Both the position numbers and the translations under genes were made by a program. The notes under the pieces were generated by a model, which saw only the letters and a list, made by a program, of their open reading frames with translations, was not told the origin of the DNA and searched no databases. From Agromyces badenianii (GTDB taxonomy: Bacteria > Actinomycetota > Actinomycetes > Actinomycetales > Microbacteriaceae): a DNA stretch of 64,000 bases. Shown piece by piece: positions 26,525-34,546 of the stretch (within the stretch, counting starts at the first letter, position 1; each line of letters begins with the position of its first letter). The DNA lies in assembly GCF_003070885.1 (NCBI RefSeq), contig NZ_CP028913.1, positions 186,001-250,000 of the forward strand. The letters run 5' to 3'.

Positions 26525-27493
26525 ATGACCGAGACCACGACCGCCACCCGCCAGCGCATCGCCGACTCCGAGCTCGAGGTCTTCCCGCTCGTGCTCGGCG
26601 GCAACGTCTTCGGCTGGACGGCCGATGAGGCCGAATCGTTCGCCGTGCTCGACCGCTTCACCGCGGGCGGCGGTGACTTCATCGACACCGCCGACGGGTA
26701 CTCGCACTGGGTGCCGGGCAACTCGGGCGGCGAGAGCGAGACGATCATCGGCCGCTGGATCGCCGCTCGCGGCAACCGCGACGAACTCGTCATCGCCACG
26801 AAGGTCTCGACGCACCCGCAGTTCCCCGGCCTCTCGGCGGCGAACATCGCGGCGGCGGCGGATGCCTCGCTGCAGCGACTCGGCACCGATCGCATCGATC
26901 TCTACTACGCGCACTTCGACGACGAGTCGGTGCCGCTCGAGGAGACGATCGGCGCGCTCTCCGAGCTGGTCGACGCGGGCAAGGTGCGCACGATCGGCAT
27001 CTCGAACTACTCGCCCGAGCGCATCGACGAGTGGTTCGACGTCACCGCAGCCAACGGATTCCACCGCCCGGTCGCGCTGCAGCCGCACTACAACCTCGTC
27101 GAACGCGGCTTCGAGCACGGCCTGCGCGAGCGCGCCGAGCGCGAGGGACTCGCGGTGCTTCCCTACTTCTCGCTCGCGAAGGGCTTCCTCGCCGGCACGT
27201 ATCGAGGCGAAGCGGATGTCGCGGCGGCCACGAGCCCCCGGGCGGGAGCGGCCGCCGCCTACCTCGACGCGCGCGGACAGCGGGTGCTCGCGGCGCTCGA
27301 CACGATCGCGGCGGCGCACGGGGTCGACGTGGCATCCGTCTCGCTCGCCTGGCTGCGCCATCAGCCCACCGTGCTCGCACCGATCGCGAGCGCCCGCACG
27401 ACGTCGCAGCTGCCCGCGCTGCTCGCCTCGGCGTCGCTCGAGCTCGCACCCGAAGAGCTCGCGGCGCTCGACGCCGCCTCGGCCGCCGACTGA
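26525..27493 (+). CDS. Aldo/keto reductase
   Basis: A 322-aa NADPH-dependent TIM-barrel reductase. The catalytic tetrad is visible: Asp in FIDTADGYS, Tyr just after it, Lys in IATKVS (about 91) and His in LYYAHFDD. It belongs to the YajO/general-stress AKR group. AGGAG precedes the ATG. Upstream, 26351-26524 holds GCTGAGG repeats and a small ACGGGCG/CGCCCGT hairpin but no gene. Substrate unknown. Confidence 0.92.
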   Translation: MTETTTATRQRIADSELEVFPLVLGGNVFGWTADEAESFAVLDRFTAGGGDFIDTADGYSHWVPGNSGGESETIIGRWIAARGNRDELVIATKVSTHPQFPGLSAANIAAAADASLQRLGTDRIDLYYAHFDDESVPLEETIGALSELVDAGKVRTIGISNYSPERIDEWFDVTAANGFHRPVALQPHYNLVERGFEHGLRERAEREGLAVLPYFSLAKGFLAGTYRGEADVAAATSPRAGAAAAYLDARGQRVLAALDTIAAAHGVDVASVSLAWLRHQPTVLAPIASARTTSQLPALLASASLELAPEELAALDAASAAD

Positions 27494-27551
27494 GCGGCCT
27501 GGTCGCCGGTGCGCCTGCCCGGGCCAGGCTCGGGTCCGGGCTCGGGCGGGG

Positions 27552-28535
27552 TCAGGCCCCGGCGACCACCGCGTTGTGCAGCTCGTCGCCGTCGACGCCG
27601 AGGCGGCCGTACCCGCCGGCGATGTTGGTGAGCAGCACGAAGCACACCCCGCGCGACGGGGTGACCCAGAACTCGCAGCCGCCCCACCCGCCGTGCCCGT
27701 AGGTGTCGCGTGCGAGCAGGCCGGGGGCGTTGTTGCGCAGGTTCCACGTGAAGCCCCAGTCCTGACCGCGCTCGGCACGGTAGGGCTCGAGCTTCGTCAT
27801 GCCGGTGGTCAGCGGGCGCAGCATCGCCTCGGCCGTGACGGGCGCGACGAGCGATCCGTCGTCGCGCAGCAGGGCGCTGCCGACGGCGAGCAGGTCGCTC
27901 GCGCGCCCGAGCAGTCCGGCGCCGGGGTGGTCGAGGCCGGCGAAGCGCTCGTAGTCAAGACCCTGAGCGGATGCCTCGATGATCTCGTGCTGCGACGAGC
28001 CGGCGTCGAGGGTGAAGCCGTCGGCGCCCGCCCGTGCCGCGACCGCGGTGACGGCGTCGAACCACGACGCCCCGCCCGCGTGCTCGATGAGGGCCGCGAC
28101 CCCCTCGAAGCCGATGGTCGAATAGCGCGTGGCGGTGCCGGCGGTGAAGTCGCGCCCGGGCGTGAGCAGCAAGGTGCGCAGGCCCGGCGTGTCCATCGGC
28201 GGTTCGACGATGCCCGAACTGTGGCTGACGAGGTGGCGAAGCCGCACGACGTCGTCACGGCCCGCACCGAACTCGGGCACCGCGGTCGAGAGCGGGGTGT
28301 CGGGCGTGAGCCGCCCCTGCTCGACGAGGCGCAGGGCGGCGAGGCCGACGAGCGGCTTCGTCACCGAGAAGAGCGGGTAGTGGTCGTCGACCGATGCCGC
28401 GCGCCCGCGCTCGGTGCCGAACGCCTCGAGTGCCGCGACGCCGTCGCGCGTGGCGATGCCGAGCACGGCGGTGGGCAGCGCTCCGCCGTCGACGTGGCGT
28501 CGCACCCAGTCGACGGCGTGGTCGAATCGGGGCAT
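27552..28535 (-). CDS. Serine hydrolase of the beta-lactamase / esterase-EstB family
   Basis: A 327-aa protein with the class-C-like fold: nucleophile motif SVTK (about residue 57), a YST in the position of YxN, and GHGGWGG as the third motif. No signal peptide is present, so a cytoplasmic esterase or D-aminopeptidase is more likely than a true beta-lactamase. GGGAGGA precedes the start. It lies 54 nt downstream of the hydroxyacid dehydrogenase in the same direction. Confidence 0.87.
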   Translation of the reverse strand: MPRFDHAVDWVRRHVDGGALPTAVLGIATRDGVAALEAFGTERGRAASVDDHYPLFSVTKPLVGLAALRLVEQGRLTPDTPLSTAVPEFGAGRDDVVRLRHLVSHSSGIVEPPMDTPGLRTLLLTPGRDFTAGTATRYSTIGFEGVAALIEHAGGASWFDAVTAVAARAGADGFTLDAGSSQHEIIEASAQGLDYERFAGLDHPGAGLLGRASDLLAVGSALLRDDGSLVAPVTAEAMLRPLTTGMTKLEPYRAERGQDWGFTWNLRNNAPGLLARDTYGHGGWGGCEFWVTPSRGVCFVLLTNIAGGYGRLGVDGDELHNAVVAGA

Positions 28536-28589
28536 GGGGGTCCTCCCTGCGGGTCGCGACGGTCGCGCGGGTCGCGCGGTTCGGGCGGT

Positions 28590-29516
28590 TCAGCTGCGGT
28601 ACACGACGTTCAGTGGAGCGTCGCCGCGCAGCATCCGCTCGATCTGCTCACGCAGGAGCCTCGCCATGCGGGGCATCATCGCCGTCGAGGCGCCGCCCAC
28701 GTGCGGCGAGATGAGCACGTTCGGCAGCGCGAAGAGCGGATGCCCCGCCGGCAGCGGTTCGGGCTCGGTGACGTCGAGGGCGAAGCGGAGCCGGCCGCGT
28801 TCGGCCTCGGCGAGGATCGCCTCGGTGTCGGCGACCTTGCCGCGCGCGATGTTCACCACGAGGGCGCCGTCGGGCAGTGCGGCGAGGAAGGCCGCGTCGA
28901 CGAGACCGGTCGTCGCTGCGGTGAGCGGCACGCCGATGACGACGATGTCGGCGTTCGGCAGCAGGCCCGGCAGCTCGTCGATGCCGCGGATGAAGCCCTG
29001 CTCGTCGGAGCGCGCGCGGCTCGCGACGCGGGTGAGCTCGACCTCGAACGGCGCGAGCCGCGCCTCGATCGCGCGCCCCACGCCGCCGTAGCCGATGAGC
29101 AGCACCCGGCGGTCGGCGAGGCTCGCGTGCCGGGCCGGGGCCCACCGGCCCTCGCCGGCGGCGCGGACGAAGTCGGGGATGCCGCGCTGGGCGGCGAGGA
29201 TGAGCGCGAGTGCGAGCTCGGCGGTCGACGTCTCGTGCACGCTCGCCGCGTTGGCGAAGACGTGCCCGGGCGGCAGCGCGGCCGGCACGTCGTCGTAGCC
29301 GATGGACTGCGACTGCACGAGCCGGGTCGTGACTCCCTCGAGCGCCCCGAGTCGCCCAGCGGCGCCCATGTACGGCGGCACCACGAGGTCGATGCGCTCG
29401 GCGGGTGCGGGCCCCGACATGTCCCACTGCACGATCTCCGCGCCGTCGGGCGCGGCGCCCAGCGCGTCGCGCAGTGCGTTGCCGGGCAGGGAGACGAGCA
29501 GGGGGGCGTCGGTCAT
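28590..29516 (-). CDS. D-isomer-specific 2-hydroxyacid dehydrogenase
   Basis: A 308-aa NAD(P)-dependent enzyme with Rossmann motif LLIGYGGVGRAIEARL (about residue 143), catalytic Arg in VVNIARG, Glu in LDVTEPEPLP and His in ISPHVGG. It reduces a 2-keto acid or oxidises a D-2-hydroxy acid; substrate not predictable. GGAAGGA precedes the ATG. It is probably co-transcribed with the serine hydrolase downstream and sits 57 nt after the TetR gene. Confidence 0.9.
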   Translation of the reverse strand: MTDAPLLVSLPGNALRDALGAAPDGAEIVQWDMSGPAPAERIDLVVPPYMGAAGRLGALEGVTTRLVQSQSIGYDDVPAALPPGHVFANAASVHETSTAELALALILAAQRGIPDFVRAAGEGRWAPARHASLADRRVLLIGYGGVGRAIEARLAPFEVELTRVASRARSDEQGFIRGIDELPGLLPNADIVVIGVPLTAATTGLVDAAFLAALPDGALVVNIARGKVADTEAILAEAERGRLRFALDVTEPEPLPAGHPLFALPNVLISPHVGGASTAMMPRMARLLREQIERMLRGDAPLNVVYRS

Positions 29517-29573
29517 ACGACGATCCTTCCAGACGGATGTCGCGACTCGCCGGTGCCGCGGGCCGTCGTGCCG

Positions 29574-30215
29574 TCAGGGCAGTTGCGCGACCTGGGCCCG
29601 GATGATGCGCTCGGCCACGTCGTCGGCCGCGGCGTAGGCGTCGAAACCGTGGAGCAGACCGTCGACGGCGAGCGAGGCGATGCCGTGGCTCATGGCGCAG
29701 AGCTGCAAAAACGTCGTCTCGACGTCGCCGTCGATCGCGCCGGAGTCGTGCACCTGGATGACGAGGGCGCGCAGTCCGTCGAGGGCCGCGAGTCGTGCCC
29801 GATCGAGCAGTTCGTCGCCCTGCGCGGAGGAGGGCGTGCGGAACATCGCGTCGAAGTGCGCGGGGTGCCGGAGTGCGAAGGCCACGAACTCGACGGAATC
29901 GGCGACCAGTCGCTCTCGACCGGGCAGGTGCGCGGCACGCTCCTGAGCGGTGCAGAGCTCGTCGTCGAGGAGCGCGAGGCCTTCGAAGGCGAGGGCCCTG
30001 ATCATGCCCTCGCGGCTGCCGAAGAAGTGGGTGGGTGCAGCGTGCGAGAGTCCGGCGTGGCGCGCGACCTCGCGGAGTCCCACGTTGTTCACGCCCTGTT
30101 CGCGGGCGAGCTCCTCCATCGCGCGGAGCAGGGCGGCGCGGCCCGGGGCGCCAGGTGGGCCCGGGGCGCTCCCCACCGAGGAAGCTCCGCCGCCCGGTGT
30201 CGTCGTCTCGCTCAC
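29574..30215 (-). CDS. TetR-family regulator of the divergent flavin/PNPOx-type gene
   Basis: A 213-aa regulator: Gly/Pro-rich leader (1-25), helix-turn-helix (LREVARHAGLSHAAPTHFFGSREGMIRALA, about 45-75), then a WHG-type helical ligand domain. The GTG start at 30215 follows GAAGGAGGGAG. Two matching 17-bp operators lie between it and the divergent gene. The regulator probably represses both. Confidence 0.88.
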   Translation of the reverse strand: MSETTTPGGGASSVGSAPGPPGAPGRAALLRAMEELAREQGVNNVGLREVARHAGLSHAAPTHFFGSREGMIRALAFEGLALLDDELCTAQERAAHLPGRERLVADSVEFVAFALRHPAHFDAMFRTPSSAQGDELLDRARLAALDGLRALVIQVHDSGAIDGDVETTFLQLCAMSHGIASLAVDGLLHGFDAYAAADDVAERIIRAQVAQLP

Positions 30216-30247
30216 AGCGCTCCCTCCTTCGCCACATCCTCCACCCT

Positions 30248-30264
30248 ACTTGACATCGTAAAGT
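30248..30264. promoter_or_regulatory. TetR operator 1
   Basis: ACTTGAC-ATC-GTAAAGT is a near-perfect inverted repeat (one mismatch), matching operator 2 at 15 of 17 positions. It overlaps the -35 box TTGACA. Confidence 0.7.
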
Positions 30265-30279
30265 CAGGTGCCGTAGCGT
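30250..30279 (+). promoter_or_regulatory. Promoter of the PNPOx-family gene
   Basis: TTGACA (30250-30255), 18 bp, TAGCGT (30274-30279). The consensus -35 lies inside operator 1. Confidence 0.5.
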
Positions 30280-30291
30280 CGAATCAAGAGA

Positions 30292-30308
30292 ACTTGACAA
30301 TGTAAAGT
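30292..30308. promoter_or_regulatory. TetR operator 2
   Basis: ACTTGAC-AAT-GTAAAGT. Its centre is 44 bp (about four helical turns) from operator 1, so both can be bound on the same DNA face. Confidence 0.7.
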
Positions 30309-30325
30309 TAGAGGGAGTGGTGAAA

Positions 30326-30826
30326 ATGGTCGACATCACGAACGCCGAGGTCTGGAAGGCGATCGAGAGCGTGAACTTCATGGTCATCGGCATGGTGTCG
30401 GCGAGGGGCGAGGCGCGCACGGCCGGCGTCATGCACGTCGTCGACGACGGCCGGCTCTGGTTCACGACGAACGAGCGCGAGTTCAAGGCACGCCACATCG
30501 CCGCCAACCCCGGCGTCTCGGTCACGGTGCCCATCGCGAAGCGCATCCCGTTCGTGCCGTGGGTGAAGATTCCGGCCGCCACGATCACCTTCTCGGGGGT
30601 GGCCGAGATCATGCCCGCCGAGCAGCTGCCGAGCGACGCGAAACGCGCCCTGCTGCACGGGCTCGAGCTGAGCGACGGCGAACGCGGCGACCTCATCGCG
30701 ATCGGCGTGCGCCCGAGCGGCGACTTCGTCACCTACGGCGTGGGCGTCTCGCTGAGCGGGATGCGCGACACCGAGCTCGCACGTGGGCGCGTGGCGTCGG
30801 CGCCGAAGTCGCCGGCGATCGTCTGA
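30326..30826 (+). CDS. Pyridoxamine-5'-phosphate-oxidase-like flavin (FMN/F420) protein
   Basis: A 166-aa split-barrel protein (MVDITNAEVWKAIESVNFMVIGMVSARGEARTAGVMHVVDDGRLWFTTNERE). The fold binds FMN or F420 in small reductases. GAGGGA ends 9 nt before the ATG at 30326; GTG codons at 30317 and 30320 are too close to it. Under TetR control, it may respond to a xenobiotic or redox stress. Substrate unknown. Confidence 0.82.
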   Translation: MVDITNAEVWKAIESVNFMVIGMVSARGEARTAGVMHVVDDGRLWFTTNEREFKARHIAANPGVSVTVPIAKRIPFVPWVKIPAATITFSGVAEIMPAEQLPSDAKRALLHGLELSDGERGDLIAIGVRPSGDFVTYGVGVSLSGMRDTELARGRVASAPKSPAIV

Positions 30827-30882
30827 CCCGCCGCCGCCCTGTGCTGTGACAGCCAGTCGTCGCCCGGCTCGCCGGCGGCGGG
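30827..30882. terminator. Bidirectional hairpin between PNPOx gene and rhaB
   Basis: CCCGCCGCCG (30827-30836) pairs with CGGCGGCGGG (30873-30882), and an inner GCTGT/ACAGC stem lies in the loop. It sits exactly between two converging stop codons. Confidence 0.5.
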
Positions 30883-32358
30883 CTAGCCCGCGACCGGCTC
30901 GTACCGGCGCGGAGGGAACGCGGTCGCCACGAGCGCACGCAGCGACTCGAGGCCGGCACCCGTGAAGCCCTGCGCCCGCGCCTGCACGAGCACGTTGCCG
31001 ATCGCGGTCGCCTCGACCGGTCCGGCGAGCACCGGCAGGCCGGCGCGATCGGCGGTGCGCTGGCAGAGCAGCTCGTTGAGCGCGCCCCCGCCGACCAGGT
31101 GGATCGTCTCGACCTGCGTGCCAGAGAGGCGCGCGGCATCCACCACCGCCTCGGCGAAGGCCCGGGCGAGCGACTCGACGATCGAGCGGGCGAACTCGGC
31201 GGGCGTGCCCGGTGCCGGCTCGCCGTGCTCGCGGCACCACTCGGCGATGCGGGCGGGCAGGTCGCCGGACGCCATGAAGCGGGGGTCGTTCGCGTCGAAC
31301 ACAGTGACGGGCGCGGTGACGGATGCCGCAGCCGCGAGCAGTGCCGCGAGTTCGACGGTCTCGCCGTCGCGCTCCCACTGCCGCACCGACTCGCTCAGCA
31401 GCCAGAGGCCCATGACGTTGCGCAGGAAGCGCACGCGCCCGTCGACGCCGCCCTCGTTGGTGAAGTTCGCGGCTCGGGCGGCATCCGTCAGCACCGGGCG
31501 TTCGAGCTCGACGCCGACGAGCCCCCAGGTGCCGCACGAGATGTAGGCGGCCGACTCGGGTCGCATTGGCACGGCGACGACGGCGGATGCCGTGTCGTGC
31601 GAGCCGACGGCGACGACCTCGAGCGGATGCCGCGAGCCGATGCCGAACCCGGCCGCGACCTCGCCGCGCAGCGTGCCGATCGTCTCGCCCGGGTCGACGA
31701 GTCGAGGGAAGACCGAGCGAGGCAGGCCGAGCCGCTCGATGAGCTCGTCGTCCCACTCGCGGGAATCGATGCCGAGGAGCCCGGTCGTCGACGCGTTGGT
31801 GCGTTCGGCGACGCGTTCGCCCGTCAGCTGGAACGCGATGAGGTCGGGCACCAGCAGCAGGGAATCGGCGAGGCCGAGGCATCCGCCGCCGTCGCCCTGA
31901 GCGCCCTGCGCGCGCTCGGCCGCGAGTTGATAGAGCGTGTTGAACGGCAGGAACTGCAAGCCGTTGCGGCGATAGAGCTCGGCGAACGGGGCGATCGTGT
32001 GCACGGCCTCGACCCCCGCGGCCGAGCGCTCGTCGCGGTAGTGGAACGGCTCGCAGAGCATCCGGTCGCCCGCCAGCAGCGCGTAGTCGACCGCCCACGA
32101 GTCGACGCCGATCGAGGTGACGCCGGGTTCCTCGCGGAGCGCCTTCGCGAGGCCGCTGTCGACCCGGCGGGAGAGGCCGGAGAGATCCCAGTGCAGGCCG
32201 GAGGCGAGGCGCACGGGATCGTTCGCGAAGCGTGCGACCTGCCGGATCTCGAGCGTGCCGGCCCCGCGGCCGTCGACGCGGCCGAGGACGACCCGCCCGC
32301 TCGTGGCCCCGAGGTCGACCGCCGCGACGGTGCCCGCTCCGCGCCCGCCGCCGGTCAT
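30883..32358 (-). CDS. rhaB: L-rhamnulose kinase
   Basis: A 491-aa FGGY-family kinase (E. coli RhaB 489 aa) phosphorylating L-rhamnulose. Visible are AAVDLGATSGRVVLG (phosphate 1), DSWAVDYALL, RTNASTTGLLG, GSHDTASAV and HLVGGGALNELLCQRTAD. Its ATG overlaps the aldolase/dehydrogenase stop (ATGA). It is the last gene of the rhaM-rhaI-rhaEW-rhaB unit, which ends at the hairpin at 30827-30882. Confidence 0.92.
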   Translation of the reverse strand: MTGGGRGAGTVAAVDLGATSGRVVLGRVDGRGAGTLEIRQVARFANDPVRLASGLHWDLSGLSRRVDSGLAKALREEPGVTSIGVDSWAVDYALLAGDRMLCEPFHYRDERSAAGVEAVHTIAPFAELYRRNGLQFLPFNTLYQLAAERAQGAQGDGGGCLGLADSLLLVPDLIAFQLTGERVAERTNASTTGLLGIDSREWDDELIERLGLPRSVFPRLVDPGETIGTLRGEVAAGFGIGSRHPLEVVAVGSHDTASAVVAVPMRPESAAYISCGTWGLVGVELERPVLTDAARAANFTNEGGVDGRVRFLRNVMGLWLLSESVRQWERDGETVELAALLAAAASVTAPVTVFDANDPRFMASGDLPARIAEWCREHGEPAPGTPAEFARSIVESLARAFAEAVVDAARLSGTQVETIHLVGGGALNELLCQRTADRAGLPVLAGPVEATAIGNVLVQARAQGFTGAGLESLRALVATAFPPRRYEPVAG

Positions 32359-34391
32359 CGCAGGAAGGCGGCGGCGACGCCCGCGTCGACGGGGATGTGC
32401 AGGCCGGTCGTGTGCGAGAGCTCGGGCCCCGTGAGCACGATCACGGCATTCGCGACATGTTCGGGCAGCACCTCGCGCTTGAGGATCGTGCGCTGGGCGT
32501 AGAACGCGCCGAGCTCCTCCTCTTCGATGCCGTAGGTCTTGGCGCGGTTCGCGCCCCAGCCGCTCGCGAAGATCCCCGAGCCCCGCACGACGCCGTCGGG
32601 GTTGATCCCGTTGACCTTGATGCCGTACTCGCCGAGTTCGACGGCGAGCAGGCGCACCTGATGGGCCTGGTCGGCCTTCGTCGCCGAGTAGGCGATGTTG
32701 TTCGGGCCGGCGAACACCGAGTTCTTCGAGGAGATGTAGACGATGTCGCCGCCGAGACCCTGGTCGATGAGCACTCGCGCGGCGGCCTTCGAGACGAGGA
32801 ACGAGCCCTTGGCCATGACGTCGTGCTGCAGGTCCCAGTCGGCCTCGGTGGTCTCGAGCAGCGGCTTCGAGAGCGACAGGCCCGCGTTGTTGACGACGAG
32901 GTCGAGGCCGCCGAAGGCGAGCACCGCCTCGTCGATCGCGGCCTGCACGGCCGCGGCATCCGTCACGTTCGCGGCCACGCCGATCGCGACATCCGCGGTG
33001 CCGAGCTCGGCGGCGGCGGCCTGCGCCTTCGAGGCGTCGAGGTCGGCGATGACGACGCACGCGCCCTCGGCGGCGAGGCGGGTGGCGATGGCCTTGCCGA
33101 TGCCCGACGCCGCGCCGGTCACGAGTGCGATGCGCCCCGCGTGCGGCTTCGGCTTCGGCATGCGCTGGAGCTTCGCCTCCTCGAGCGCCCAGTACTCGAT
33201 GCGGAACTTCTCGGCGTCGCTGATGGGGGAGTACGTCGAGAGCGCCTCGGCGCCGCGCATCACGTTGATCGCGTTGCGGTAGAACTCGCCGGCGACGCGG
33301 GCCGTCTGCGCGTTCGCGCCGTAGCTGAACATGCCGACGCCCGGGATGAGCACGATGAGGGGGTCGGCGCCGCGCATCGCGGGGCTCGAGGCATCCGCGT
33401 GCGCGTCGTAGTACGCCCGGTAGTCGGCGCGGTACGCCTCGTGCAGCTGCTTCAGGCGGGTGATGCTCTCGTCGACGCTCGCCGACGCGGGCAGGTCGAG
33501 CACCATCGGCTTGACCTTGGTGCGCAGGAAGTGGTCGGGGCAGCTCGTGCCGAGCGCGGCGAGTCGCGGGTGCTCGGCGCGGGCGAGGAAGTCGAGCACC
33601 TCGGGCGCGTCGGTGAAGCGGCCGACCATGGGCCGGTCGTGAGAGGCGAGCCCGCGGATCGTCGCGGCGAGGGCGGCGGCCTTCGTGCGGCGCTCGGATG
33701 CCTCGAGCGCACCGTAGCCCTCGAGTTCGGCGCCGAACGGCTCGGCCGCGCCGTGCTCGGCGATGTAGGCGGCGGCGGTGTCGATGATCCAGAGGGAGTT
33801 GCGCTCGCTCTCCTCCGAGGTGTCGCCCCACGCCGTGATGCCGTGCCCGCCGAGGATGCAGCCGATCGCCTGCGGGTTGGCCGTCTTGATCGCAGCGATG
33901 TCGAGCCCGAGCTGGAAGCCCGGGCGGCGCCACGGCACCCACACCACGCGCTCGCCGAAGATCTTGCCGGTGAGCGCTTCGCCGTCGGCGGCCGTCGCGA
34001 TCGCGATGCCCGAGTCGGGGTGCAGGTGGTCGACGTGCGCGGCGTCGACGAGGCCGTGCATGGCCGTGTCGATCGACGGCGCCGCACCGCCCGTGCCGTG
34101 CAGCGTGTAGTCGAACGCGGCGACCATCTCGTCTTCGCGGTCGACGCCGGGGTAGACGCCCGTGAGCGCGCGCAGCCGGTCGAGGCGCAGCACCGCGAGA
34201 CCGGCCTCGGTCAGCGTGCCGAGGTCGCCGCCCGAGCCCTTGACCCACATGAGTTCGACGGGCTCGCCGGTCACCGGGTCGGTCTCGGTGCCCTTGGCCG
34301 AGGTGTTGCCGCCGGCGTAGTTCGTGTTCTTCGGGTCGGCGCCGAGGCGGTTCGACCGGGCGATGAGCTCGGCGGCTGCCTGGTTCGTCAT
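32355..34391 (-). CDS. rhaEW: Bifunctional rhamnulose-1-phosphate aldolase / lactaldehyde dehydrogenase (RhaEW)
   Basis: A 678-aa fusion. Residues 1-400 are a class-II aldolase (GGNTSAKG, VDHLHPDSGIAIATA metal-binding His cluster, GCILGGHGITAWG) that splits rhamnulose-1-P into dihydroxyacetone phosphate and lactaldehyde. Residues 420-678 are a short-chain dehydrogenase (ALVTGAASGIGKAIA, catalytic Ser in VYISSKNS and YSATKADQ) that would oxidise lactaldehyde to lactate. The arrangement matches the RhaEW enzymes described for Chloroflexi, Bacilli and actinobacteria. GAAGGA precedes the ATG. Confidence 0.92.
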   Translation of the reverse strand: MTNQAAAELIARSNRLGADPKNTNYAGGNTSAKGTETDPVTGEPVELMWVKGSGGDLGTLTEAGLAVLRLDRLRALTGVYPGVDREDEMVAAFDYTLHGTGGAAPSIDTAMHGLVDAAHVDHLHPDSGIAIATAADGEALTGKIFGERVVWVPWRRPGFQLGLDIAAIKTANPQAIGCILGGHGITAWGDTSEESERNSLWIIDTAAAYIAEHGAAEPFGAELEGYGALEASERRTKAAALAATIRGLASHDRPMVGRFTDAPEVLDFLARAEHPRLAALGTSCPDHFLRTKVKPMVLDLPASASVDESITRLKQLHEAYRADYRAYYDAHADASSPAMRGADPLIVLIPGVGMFSYGANAQTARVAGEFYRNAINVMRGAEALSTYSPISDAEKFRIEYWALEEAKLQRMPKPKPHAGRIALVTGAASGIGKAIATRLAAEGACVVIADLDASKAQAAAAELGTADVAIGVAANVTDAAAVQAAIDEAVLAFGGLDLVVNNAGLSLSKPLLETTEADWDLQHDVMAKGSFLVSKAAARVLIDQGLGGDIVYISSKNSVFAGPNNIAYSATKADQAHQVRLLAVELGEYGIKVNGINPDGVVRGSGIFASGWGANRAKTYGIEEEELGAFYAQRTILKREVLPEHVANAVIVLTGPELSHTTGLHIPVDAGVAAAFLR

Positions 34392-34425
34392 GAGGGGAGT
34401 CCTTCGTTGCTGCGGCGGGTGCTGC

Positions 34426-34455
34426 TGGTGGTGGTGTGGTGGTGGTGGTGGTGGT
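34426..34455 (-). repeat. (ACC)n-like simple repeat in the rhaEW leader
   Basis: On the transcribed (minus) strand the leader holds a run of ACC triplets interrupted once by a CA slip, between a hairpin and the rhaEW ribosome-binding site. The run should be unstructured in RNA. Confidence 0.7.
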
Positions 34456-34471
34456 CTGGGAATCGGACGGT

Positions 34472-34517
34472 TCGTTTCGCATGGGATGGGGGATGTCGGT
34501 GATCCCGTGCGAAACGA
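34472..34517 (-). other. Long hairpin between rhaI and rhaEW
   Basis: TCGTTTCGCATGGGAT (34472-34487) pairs with ATCCCGTGCGAAACGA (34502-34517): 16 positions with a single T-G pair and a 14-nt loop. It starts about 30 nt after the rhaI stop. Likely roles are a partial terminator or an mRNA-end protector. Confidence 0.65.
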
Positions 34518-34546
34518 GGGGTCCGGTCGTGCGCTCGATTCGCGGG

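Noticed and set aside
27552..28535. Beta-lactamase resistance gene
   Set aside because: SxxK, YST and HGG motifs fit the wider serine-hydrolase family, but there is no signal peptide or resistance context; esterase or peptidase activity is more likely.
26625..30305. Plus-strand open frame of about 1226 codons across several genes
   Set aside because: It crosses the aldo/keto reductase in another frame and runs antisense to well-supported minus-strand enzymes; there is no family resemblance.
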